DNA from: Arcticibacterium sp051269965
Lineage (GTDB): Bacteria; Bacteroidota; Bacteroidia; Cytophagales; Spirosomataceae
Direction of reading: 5' to 3'
DNA: 7,129 bases
NCBI GenBank assembly: GCA_051269965.1
Contig: JBNMFK010000204.1
Span: 1-7,129 of the forward strand
The notes beneath the pieces were generated by a model. The model ran no database searches and was not told where the DNA came from. It worked only from the letters and a program-made list of their open reading frames with translations. Both the position numbers and the translations under genes were made by a program. Shown piece after piece: positions 1 to 6,765 of this stretch (position 1 is the stretch's first letter; each line of letters begins with the position of its first letter).

Positions 1-1
1 C

Positions 2-211
2 AAACAAATTTATCTTAACGCCCCAAAAGATGGACTTGATTTACATCTTAAACTAGTTGAATATTTTAACTTTTATAATAATCATAGACAGGACGAAGGG
101 TTTGAATATCAAAGGCCAATTGATCTGTATGTAAGCACAAGTTTAGAGGTAAAGACGCTTATCCCCAATATTGTCACTTCTAAAAAAAAGAAGCCGGCCA
201 TAGCATTGTAA
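2..211 (+). CDS. IS3-like transposase, C-terminal fragment (cut by window edge)
   Basis: The frame is open from the window edge to a TAA at 209-211 and encodes 69 visible residues, so the 5' part lies outside the window. The segment with 'YFNFYNNHRQ' followed by 'YQRPIDLY' resembles the end of the integrase (DDE) core of IS3-family OrfB transposases, where a 'YFxFYNxxRxHQxxGYxxPxxxY' pattern follows the last catalytic glutamate. The catalytic residues themselves would be upstream and cannot be checked. The usual H-Q pair after the arginine is replaced by D-E here ('HRQDEGF'), which may mean an old, decaying copy or a divergent subgroup. A lysine-rich tail closes the protein. The right inverted repeat of the element should lie shortly downstream, but with only one end visible I cannot place it. 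The family assignment is by motif recognition; that it is a transposase is fairly safe, the IS3 label less so. Confidence 0.72.
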   Translation, partial: KQIYLNAPKDGLDLHLKLVEYFNFYNNHRQDEGFEYQRPIDLYVSTSLEVKTLIPNIVTSKKKKPAIAL

Positions 212-538
212 AAGAAAACTTTACAATTGAAGTAGTAAATAATATTATCGATTTTCTCTCCTAAAAATGGGAAGCACTACACATCTTTGGATATTTGCCT
301 AGCAAACGAATATGGGATGCGTAGTAATGATCATTTTTTTGAATTATCCGATGATTACCGCATCAATTAGCCTTTAAAAATAAACTATTCATTAAAGAAA
401 TATAGGCCACAGCTCAATGGTATTTAAATAGTTAGATGAACTTTTAAATATAAACTTCGGTTTGCTAGTTTTTCTAAACGTAGACTACCAAATTTGCACA
501 TATCTTATCGTGCTTTCCTATAAAATTGGTTTTATATA
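212..538. other. Gene-free AT-rich spacer between transposase end and exported-protein gene
   Basis: This 327-base stretch is rich in A and T and broken by stop codons in the + frames I read; the longer runs (for example 'NDHFFELSDDYRIN' before a stop near 367-369) are too short and unfamiliar to call a gene. It should contain the right end of the IS3-like element and the promoter of the gene starting at 539. Neither can be fixed with confidence: TAAAATTG at 521-528 is one base off the Bacteroidota -7 consensus TAnnTTTG, but its nearest upstream TTTG (493-496) is 24 bases away and the leader would be only a few bases. No tRNA, strong hairpin or direct repeat array was seen. Confidence 0.6.
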
Positions 539-2227
539 TTGAAAAAAACGTTTGCATCTTCTCTTGAAGGGATTACTCTATTTTTATTTCTAGTTTTTTT
601 TAATGGTAATTCCTTTGCCCAAAAAAATAAAGTTCCCCTCAGGCCTTTTAGTAGCACTCATACTATCTATGATAGCTGCCAAGTTGTTTGCAATCTTTTC
701 CCAGCAAATAGAGAATACCTCATTGCCACAGAAAAGTTAGTTTTCCAAGGAATTACAGACAATTCAGAATGTTATAAAGTCCCAGAGAATTTCAATCCTG
801 GTTGCCTTTTAAGCTATGATAATTCCAAATGGTTTTTAGTCAAGGTACTTAGTGGTGACACCTTGAACTTCAATTTTCTTAATTCTAAAAACTATGATAT
901 CGACGCCGCTGTGTGGGGGCCAATAGACGGAGCGAACCTTGATTCAACGTGCCATGCGACTTCGAATTTTCCAGCCTCCTGCGATTATTCTACTACTGAA
1001 CCAAAACTATCTCTTTACCAACCAGACTTTGGGAGTTATTATATTTTAGCTATAACTAACTACTCTAATAGCTCAACAGATATACTACTGAGTCAGCCCG
1101 AAGGTGGCGAAGTTATGTATTCCTATTTTTGTCCAGAAAATGCTCAATTGACCTATGCTATTTCTGGAAATCAAAATATCCAAGCAATTTCTAAGCTAGC
1201 ATTAAGCCAAGGTATAAATTCATCTAGTAAAGTGAGTGCCATTGGAGGCAATAGTATTGAATTACTTCCAGGATTTGAGACAGACAGCTCCACAGTTTTT
1301 AATGCGTTAATTGGCCAATGTATAAATACAAGTCAAGACTATTCCCCTGAATCGTCAAATATAGCCTGTGAAAACTTCTTTAACCATACTAGAAATAGCC
1401 CTCATTTATACACCAACGTTACTTCGAATGAAGTGGTTGCTACCGTCTTTGCAAAAACTCAACCTGAAATAGCACCCTACAATGGGCATTATACTAAGAT
1501 GAGTAAAATAGGTATTGATAAAGACTCAGATAGGTTTCTTTGGGCATACAGAGAACCTTACCTTAACCCTACAAATACTCACCTTCGAACAAATGAAAAC
1601 TGCCCAGCTTATGCAGACGTTCGTCTTATTCATACACAACCTACCTACAGAGAAGAAGTGCCATTGCCTGATTTAGAACCCATTGAAAACTATTTTAATA
1701 TCAATTCTCCTTTTTATCTTTCCAATAACCTCAAAGCTGACAAGACTACCTTTGATTTATGGAACTTCTATTTAAAACAAGACGTCACAAACCTTTTATA
1801 TAGGATTAATGGTGGTTCCTGGACGTCCGGCATAGCTTACGGACCAATTCTAGAGGATTATTCAGATAGAGTTCTCAACGTAACCAAGATAAAACATATG
1901 AGAGTGCCAAAAGACTTTATCTTAGATTTCACAGTAGATGACGGCGTGAGTATTGACAGATACTTAGTTACACGAAACTCATGTGGTGGACATTTTTGCG
2001 GAACTACTGTATTTAATAGAGTTGCTGATTCTACGGTTATTGTCAGTGTTTTTCAGGGAGACATTAATGTAAATATGCAGCTCGGTGAATTTAATTCTTT
2101 TGGAGGATTTGGTCCCTGCTTTAACCTTGGCGAGATGGAAGAAGGCACTTATACCTATCCCTTACAATCACAGAAAGGAGATTTCGTATTAGATGATGAA
2201 ATTTTTGTACACGTAAAGTTTTATTAG
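539..2227 (+). CDS. Exported Bacteroidota protein with 3-coathanger-like segment, function unknown
   Basis: The 562-residue product starts at a TTG; an in-frame TAA at 521-523 rules out a start further upstream, and the TTG start gives a good signal peptide: KK at 2-3, a hydrophobic stretch at about 12-21, and a likely cut after A27 (NSFA|QKN). Residues about 68-188 look like a beta-rich domain frequent in Bacteroidota surface proteins, with 'KWFLVKV', 'DIDAAVWGP' (120-128) and 'YYILAITNYS' (167-176). Residues about 205-261 resemble the '3-coathanger stack' domain: repeated S/I-rich strands, 'GNSIELLPGFE' and a closing 'IGQC'. In many proteins that domain sits at the very C-terminus; here about 300 more residues follow, which I do not recognise. 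Thirteen cysteines occur in the mature chain, fitting an extracytoplasmic location. No T9SS sorting domain is visible at the C-terminus, so the final location (periplasm, outer membrane or outside) is open. The gene stands alone on its strand and meets pxpA tail to tail. The export call is firm, the domain calls moderate, the function unknown. Confidence 0.85.
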   Translation: MKKTFASSLEGITLFLFLVFFNGNSFAQKNKVPLRPFSSTHTIYDSCQVVCNLFPANREYLIATEKLVFQGITDNSECYKVPENFNPGCLLSYDNSKWFLVKVLSGDTLNFNFLNSKNYDIDAAVWGPIDGANLDSTCHATSNFPASCDYSTTEPKLSLYQPDFGSYYILAITNYSNSSTDILLSQPEGGEVMYSYFCPENAQLTYAISGNQNIQAISKLALSQGINSSSKVSAIGGNSIELLPGFETDSSTVFNALIGQCINTSQDYSPESSNIACENFFNHTRNSPHLYTNVTSNEVVATVFAKTQPEIAPYNGHYTKMSKIGIDKDSDRFLWAYREPYLNPTNTHLRTNENCPAYADVRLIHTQPTYREEVPLPDLEPIENYFNINSPFYLSNNLKADKTTFDLWNFYLKQDVTNLLYRINGGSWTSGIAYGPILEDYSDRVLNVTKIKHMRVPKDFILDFTVDDGVSIDRYLVTRNSCGGHFCGTTVFNRVADSTVIVSVFQGDINVNMQLGEFNSFGGFGPCFNLGEMEEGTYTYPLQSQKGDFVLDDEIFVHVKFY

Positions 2228-2233
2228 TCACAG

Positions 2234-2959
2234 TTACTTTTTAAAGAAGTAGTTACTGAGAGAGCTAGCTATTTCAAGAGCTTTAAGGCCGTCACCATGT
2301 ACACAAATAGTATTAGCTTCCAAAGTAATTATCTCACCTCCAAGTGACTTCACTCGTTTAAAATTCCAAATTTCTTTTGCTTGTTCTAGGGCCAATAATG
2401 GGTCTAGAATAAGAGCTCTTGGGTCTGACCTATTCACTAGGCTTCCATCATTATTATAGGTTCTATCTGCAAAAGCTTCTCGACATACAGTAAGACCAAC
2501 TTTTTTAGCCTCTTTTTCCAGATTAGAGTCAAAAGGGCAATATATAATAAGCTTCTTGTCTATCTCGGTAACCACATTAAGCAACACAGAAGCTACACCA
2601 ATATCTTGAGCGGCCAGATTGTATAAGGCCCCATGTAGTTTCAGGTGATGCAGCTTTTCACCTTCCTTTTCCACGATACCTTTTAGATATAATATTTGAT
2701 GGAAAAGAGTTTGTCTTAAATCCTCAGATGATATTTCCATAACTACTCTCCCAAAGTTCTCTGGGTCCGGGAAACTTGGATGAGCTCCCAGTTTTAACTT
2801 ATATTTTACCGCTTCTTTAATAGTATCAATTATTAAAGCTTCATCTCCAGCGTGAGCTCCACAAGAAATATTTATAGAGGTAATGTACTTAAGAATGTCC
2901 TTGTCATGCCCAGAATACCAAGTTTCTGACATCTCACCCATATCACAATTTATATCCAT
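2234..2959 (-). CDS. pxpA: 5-oxoprolinase subunit PxpA (LamB/YcsF family)
   Basis: PxpA is the subunit of prokaryotic 5-oxoprolinase that works with the PxpB-PxpC complex to convert 5-oxoproline, ATP and water to L-glutamate, ADP and phosphate in the cytoplasm. The 241-residue length is close to the family's roughly 245-255. Family motifs run through the whole chain: 'DINCDMGE' at 2-9, 'NISCGAHAGD' at 30-39, 'LGAHPSFPD' at 57-65, 'KLHGALYN' at 107-114 (most members have KPHGALYN), 'EAFADRTY' at 161-168 followed by 'GSLVNR' at 172-177, and 'ICVHGD' at 218-223. The ATG start puts the first motif at the very N-terminus, as expected. It is the last gene of the minus-strand block, 34 bases after pxpC, with no promoter motif seen in that gap, so it is probably co-transcribed with pxpC. 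No sign of damage. Confidence 0.97.
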   Translation of the reverse strand: MDINCDMGEMSETWYSGHDKDILKYITSINISCGAHAGDEALIIDTIKEAVKYKLKLGAHPSFPDPENFGRVVMEISSEDLRQTLFHQILYLKGIVEKEGEKLHHLKLHGALYNLAAQDIGVASVLLNVVTEIDKKLIIYCPFDSNLEKEAKKVGLTVCREAFADRTYNNDGSLVNRSDPRALILDPLLALEQAKEIWNFKRVKSLGGEIITLEANTICVHGDGLKALEIASSLSNYFFKK

Positions 2960-2993
2960 TAGCCTTGTGATTTATAAAAAACAATTAACATTT

Positions 2994-3953
2994 CTATGCG
3001 TATAAGTTTACCGCTGATTTAAACTTATTAATTTCTCTTTCTTGTTTCTCAAAAACACTTTCAGCCACATCTATACTTATTTCTCTAAAAGTAATATGTT
3101 GACCTACAGAGAGTTGAGCTAAAAGTGGTAAGTCCACAGAAATAACATTCGCAATCTTTGGGTATCCGCCAGAAGTCTGATGGTCTGTCATAAGAATGAT
3201 TAACTGTCCATCAGGTAAAAGCTGAATGGTACCAAAGGCCACTGAAGAGGAAATAGCTTGGACACTTTCCTTTAAATTTAGGCAGTCACTCTCAAGCCTA
3301 TATCCCATTCTATCTGCATGGGTTGAAATAATAAAACACTGACTAAAAACGGAGTCTCTACTTACTTGATCCAAACAACTTAGATCCTTCCCTGCAATGA
3401 CTCTGATTTCTTGTTTCAATTCAAAAGGTGGTCTGAGGTTCAAATTAACAGTTCTTGGAGACTGTGTTACTTTTATATTTGCCGTATACAACTGACCATT
3501 TATAAGATTTAAGGTCAACATAGTTCCCTTCTCTATTTTTAAGCCACCGAAATCTGCTTTGAGGTTTGTACTTTTCGAACCCAACACATTTTCTACAAAA
3601 AAACCATTCTTAACAGATATGTAACCTCGTTCCCCTTTTTCCTTTTTTCCAAAAGACAGCATATCTCCAGGTTTAGCCTGCTGGATTTTCCATGGCGAAA
3701 TAGGTTTATTATTTAAGGAAGGACTAAAATCACCACCCCCTACAGCAAAAATCGCATACTCTTCAAACCGAATCGTAGGAGTTGGATTGTGAAACTCTAT
3801 AACGGCTTCATCTTCACTATTCCCTAGCAAAATATTCAAGAGCCTCATGGAGAGTGTATCCATAGCTCCAGAAGGATTTACACCTTTATCTTGGAAACCA
3901 TGTCTTCCAGTATCCTGAATACTTGTCAATATTCCTGATTTAAGAAAAATCAA
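2994..3953 (-). CDS. pxpC: 5-oxoprolinase subunit PxpC (KipA, biotin-dependent carboxylase-like family)
   Basis: PxpC pairs with PxpB, and the complex acts with PxpA to hydrolyse 5-oxoproline; the Bacillus subtilis pair is also known as KipA/KipI, linked to sporulation kinase control, a role not expected here. The 319 residues fit the family's usual length. Motifs in order: 'GILTSIQDTGRHGF' at 7-20, 'VGGGDF' at 71-76, 'RGYISVKNGF' at 109-118, 'ADRMGYRL' at 213-220, 'GTIQLLPDGQ' at 241-250 and 'MTDHQTSGGYPKIANV' at 255-270. The start is TTG (3951-3953): an in-frame TAA lies six codons upstream, no ATG is available, and the TTG start gives the family-like opening 'MIFLKSGILTSIQDTGR'. Unlike the tight yyaL-pxpB junction, 96 bases separate this gene from pxpB, and that gap carries a promoter-like motif. 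The gene looks intact. Confidence 0.95.
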   Translation of the reverse strand: MIFLKSGILTSIQDTGRHGFQDKGVNPSGAMDTLSMRLLNILLGNSEDEAVIEFHNPTPTIRFEEYAIFAVGGGDFSPSLNNKPISPWKIQQAKPGDMLSFGKKEKGERGYISVKNGFFVENVLGSKSTNLKADFGGLKIEKGTMLTLNLINGQLYTANIKVTQSPRTVNLNLRPPFELKQEIRVIAGKDLSCLDQVSRDSVFSQCFIISTHADRMGYRLESDCLNLKESVQAISSSVAFGTIQLLPDGQLIILMTDHQTSGGYPKIANVISVDLPLLAQLSVGQHITFREISIDVAESVFEKQEREINKFKSAVNLYA

Positions 3954-4024
3954 ATCTTTAGTGTTAAGTTAGAAAGATGCTCGCTTCTTAAGAATGGTTA
4001 AGGTAAAGTGTTTATTGTATTTAT

Positions 4025-4054
4025 CAAATCTATTTAAGAGTATTTTGACTCAAA
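4025..4054 (-). promoter_or_regulatory. Candidate Bacteroidota-type promoter for pxpC-pxpA
   Basis: Read on the minus strand, TTTG (4054-4051) is followed after 18 bases by TAGATTTG (4032-4025). This matches the Bacteroidota sigma-factor consensus of a -33 TTTG/TTG and a -7 TAnnTTTG separated by about 17-23 bases. The -33 part overlaps the pxpB stop codon. Transcription would begin near 4018-4020, giving a leader of about 65 bases before the pxpC TTG start. Within that leader is a perfect 10-base palindrome, TTCTTAAGAA, at 3985-3994, which could be an operator or simply chance. In AT-rich DNA such motifs do occur by chance, but its position in the only sizeable gap of the operon favours it. 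Confidence 0.45.
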
Positions 4055-4715
4055 CAGATACAAACTTGACCTTATCTCCTGCGTTTAAAAGACTTAGATT
4101 TAGACTATTTAGATCGAACATCTCTTGCGTCGTTTGACCGATAATTTGCCATCCACCAGGGCTATCTATTGGGTAAACTCCTGTTTGCAAACCAGCTATA
4201 CCTACGCTTCCTTTGGCAATATTTAAGCTAGGTTTAGATTTCCTAGGCAAAGCCAAAACCTTATTCATACCTCCCAAGTACGCAAAACCAGGTAAGAATC
4301 CAATCATATAGACTCTGTAAACAGGAGCCGTATGAAGCTCTATAATTTCGCTTTTACTTAAGTTTAAATACTCCTCTGCAAAAGCTAAGTCTTCTCCTTT
4401 ATAGGCTACTGGAATTTCAAGAATAGCCTCAGAGTTGATAGAATCCTTGAACTGATCAAAGGGTATTTGAGATAAATATTTTTCAACAAAAGCAAAAGCA
4501 CTTTCTTCAGAATTACTGTTTTGCCTGATTTTTAGAATATCATAAAAAACAGTTACTGAGGCATAGGCTGGTACTATTTCTTTTAGTCCTTGAAATGGAT
4601 TTTTTCTAATCCAAGCTACGGTAGACAGAACCTTATCATTAATATTAGGACTTATTTTTTGTTCAAAATAGAGTGTGGCAGAACTATCGGACAAAACATG
4701 TATCTCAAATTCCAT
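4050..4715 (-). CDS. pxpB: 5-oxoprolinase subunit PxpB (KipI family)
   Basis: PxpB forms a complex with PxpC that together with PxpA performs ATP-dependent opening of 5-oxoproline to glutamate. The 221-residue length is normal. The N-terminal part ('HVLSDSSATLYFE' at 6-18, 'EIVPAYASVTVFYD' at 46-59) and the C-terminal signature 'GFLPGFAYLG' at 139-148, then 'GSVGIAGLQTGVYPIDSPGG' at 169-188 and 'WQIIG', are typical of the family. A small deviation is 'PRKSKPSLNIAKGSV', where many members have 'PRxxxPRxxVPAGSV', so the second arginine is missing. The ATG (4713-4715) lies inside the end of the upstream YyaL-family gene; the 11 shared bases ATGGAATTTGA contain both the start of this gene and the stop of that one, which suggests translational coupling. 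Confidence 0.95.
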   Translation of the reverse strand: MEFEIHVLSDSSATLYFEQKISPNINDKVLSTVAWIRKNPFQGLKEIVPAYASVTVFYDILKIRQNSNSEESAFAFVEKYLSQIPFDQFKDSINSEAILEIPVAYKGEDLAFAEEYLNLSKSEIIELHTAPVYRVYMIGFLPGFAYLGGMNKVLALPRKSKPSLNIAKGSVGIAGLQTGVYPIDSPGGWQIIGQTTQEMFDLNSLNLSLLNAGDKVKFVSV

Positions 4716-6765
4716 GGATCATTTCTAAGGCTTTTAAGACAGAGGTGGTCGGTAATTGACACGTTCTGTTTTGACACACATAAATATAGGTTTGACCATC
4801 ATCTCTAGACCTATCTTTTAAAATCGGTAATTCAGAATTCCCTCGACTTCCAGCGTAGTAAACTGATTGATTAACTTTTTCTTTTAATTCGATTAATACT
4901 TCTAAAGCGTTTTCGCCCAAGATAGCCACTTCAATCACATGAGTATCTAACTTAAGTCCAACGCTTGCCCAGTTAGAAAGGTAAGATGGATCAGTACCTA
5001 TCATGCCTTTAATTTTAGTAAACATAGAATTACCTAATTCTATGAGGTCATCTTCTGACAGAAGATGACCTAAATCAATAAAACTATAGGCTAGCATAGA
5101 GTTTGATGCAGGAATGACATTGTCATAAATTTCTTTTTTCCGGGCTATCAATTTCTCAGATTGAATATCTGTGTAATAAAACAAACCTTCCTCCGAATCG
5201 TAGAAGTTAGCCTTAACATACTTTGCTAGGCTTTCCGCTATCTGTAGCCATTCTTCCTCAAAAGTAACTTGATAAAGCTCACACAAAGCTTTTATATAAG
5301 CCGCATAATCATCCAAAAAACCGGAAATATTTTTAACATGCCAAAGACCTGTGGCTTTATCACCATCCACTGTTTCTACGGCTACCGTAAAATTGACTTT
5401 GAAATAGTTGGCATTCCTTTTTGCCAATTCTAAGACCTTCTTATCTCCAAAAGCCTCATAAGCTTTAACTAGACCAGAAAGCATTAACCCATTCCAAGAA
5501 CAGATGAGTTTATCGTCCAATCCAGGCTTAGTTCTGGTTTGGGCTACTTTTGCTAATTTATCCCAAGATCTTTGTAAAACTGGCCATTCGTTCGATCCTG
5601 GAATGCATTCAAGGTGAAGAATATTTTGTCCATGTTCCCAATTCCCTAAGCTTGAGAAACCATATAAGTCGTTAAAGGTTTTAGCATCTTTACCAAGCAA
5701 ACTACCTGTTTCTTCTACAGTCCAAGTATAATATTTGCCTTCGACTCCCTCTGAATCTGCATCCAAGGCCGAGAAAAAAGCTCCATCACCCTGCTGCATT
5801 TCTGTTTCCAGCCAAGAGATTGTTTTATCAGCCGCCCATTTATATAGTCTCTGACTCTCTGGATAAATACTGTTCCTCTTAAAATAGAGATAGGCCTCTG
5901 CATAAAGTTCTAAGAGCTGTCCATTATCATAAAGCATTTTCTCAAAGTGGGGCACCTTCCAGTCTCCGTCTGTGCTATATCTGGTCCATCCACCGCCAAC
6001 ATGATCATAAATACCGCCCAAAGCTACCCTATCCAAAGTCAGTCTAATCTGGCTCAAGACTTCTGAATTTTGATACTGAGTCTGAGCTCTCAAAAGAAAA
6101 TGCCAGATATTAGGCATAGGGAATTTAGGTGCTCGCTGCATACCCCCTCTTTCTTTGTCAAACTGTCCATCAAATCGTTGATATAGAAGTTCTATTTCTG
6201 TTTTTGTCCAGGCCAAAGACACATTACCTTCTTTATCAAAGCTAGCAATCTGATCAGAAACCTTTGTATTTAAAGAGTTGGCGAAACCTGCAGCAGATGA
6301 TTCTAATTTTTCTCGCTCGTTCTCAAAGGCATTCTGAATACCCAAAACTAAGTTTTGCCACTGTTTTGGTTGGAAATACGTACCTCCGTAAAAAGGTTTA
6401 GCGTCAGGCATTAAAAAGACATTAAGCGGCCAGCCTCCACGTAAGCCCATTGCATGCAAAGCATCCATATAAATAGCATCCACATCAGGCCTTTCCTCAC
6501 GGTCAATTTTGATGTTGATGAAATACTTACTCATCAAAGCCCCGATTTGCTCATTCTCAAAGCTTTCGTGAGCCATAACATGACACCAGTGGCAAGCAGA
6601 ATAACCTATACTTACTAGGATAACCTTATCTTCTCGCTTGGCTTTTTCTAAAGCCTCTGGTCCCCAAGGGTACCAGTCTACAGGGTTTTCCTTATGCTGT
6701 TTTAAATAAGGGCTAGATTCGTCTTTAAGTCTATTCAATTTTGATAACTTTTTGAGCGAAAACAT
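4705..6765 (-). CDS. YyaL/SPATA20-family protein with thioredoxin-like (DUF255) domain
   Basis: This is a full-length member (686 residues from the ATG) of the family that includes B. subtilis YyaL and human SPATA20; the biochemical role is not established. Residues about 11-170 form the thioredoxin-like part with 'ESSPYLKQHKENPVDWYPW' at 16-34, the redox-type motif CHWC at 58-61, 'DREERPD' at 88-94, 'GGWP' at 110-113 and 'GGTYF' at 127-131. The remainder, related to (alpha/alpha)6-barrel epimerase-like folds, has 'RAPKFP' at 211-216, 'GGIYDHVGGGW' at 250-260, 'VPHFEKMLYDN' at 271-281, 'ALDADSEG' at 333-340, 'CSWNGLM' at 422-428 and a C-terminal cysteine pair C664/C669. No signal peptide is seen, so it is probably cytoplasmic. 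The ATG at 6765 overlaps the upstream gene by 35 bases; a TTG at 6738-6736 would start 'MNRLKDESSPYL', closer to the family's usual N-terminus and overlapping by only 8 bases. It overlaps pxpB by 11 bases downstream. Confidence 0.93.
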   Translation of the reverse strand: MFSLKKLSKLNRLKDESSPYLKQHKENPVDWYPWGPEALEKAKREDKVILVSIGYSACHWCHVMAHESFENEQIGALMSKYFINIKIDREERPDVDAIYMDALHAMGLRGGWPLNVFLMPDAKPFYGGTYFQPKQWQNLVLGIQNAFENEREKLESSAAGFANSLNTKVSDQIASFDKEGNVSLAWTKTEIELLYQRFDGQFDKERGGMQRAPKFPMPNIWHFLLRAQTQYQNSEVLSQIRLTLDRVALGGIYDHVGGGWTRYSTDGDWKVPHFEKMLYDNGQLLELYAEAYLYFKRNSIYPESQRLYKWAADKTISWLETEMQQGDGAFFSALDADSEGVEGKYYTWTVEETGSLLGKDAKTFNDLYGFSSLGNWEHGQNILHLECIPGSNEWPVLQRSWDKLAKVAQTRTKPGLDDKLICSWNGLMLSGLVKAYEAFGDKKVLELAKRNANYFKVNFTVAVETVDGDKATGLWHVKNISGFLDDYAAYIKALCELYQVTFEEEWLQIAESLAKYVKANFYDSEEGLFYYTDIQSEKLIARKKEIYDNVIPASNSMLAYSFIDLGHLLSEDDLIELGNSMFTKIKGMIGTDPSYLSNWASVGLKLDTHVIEVAILGENALEVLIELKEKVNQSVYYAGSRGNSELPILKDRSRDDGQTYIYVCQNRTCQLPTTSVLKALEMIHGI

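Noticed and set aside
494..528. Possible promoter TTG (494-496) with TAAAATTG (521-528) for the gene at 539
   Set aside because: The -7 part has one mismatch, the 24-base spacing is slightly long and the leader would be only a few bases; too weak to list as a feature.
212..538. Small gene or second transposase fragment in the spacer
   Set aside because: The + frames are interrupted by stops at short intervals and no run shows a recognisable motif.
2231..2258. Intrinsic terminator between the converging genes
   Set aside because: The inverted repeat is imperfect, AT-rich and partly inside the pxpA coding end, without a GC stem followed by a T-run.
2234..4715. Kinase-regulating KipI/KipA sporulation system
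   Set aside because: The presence of pxpA beside pxpB and pxpC and the non-sporulating Bacteroidota background point to 5-oxoprolinase instead.
4590..4808. Open frame of 72 codons on the + strand
   Set aside because: It lies opposite the start of pxpB and the end of the YyaL-family gene, both well supported by motifs; its product has no recognisable feature.
5715..5903. Open frame of 62 codons on the - strand
   Set aside because: It is an out-of-frame shadow inside the YyaL-family coding region, which has conserved motifs on both sides and through this stretch.
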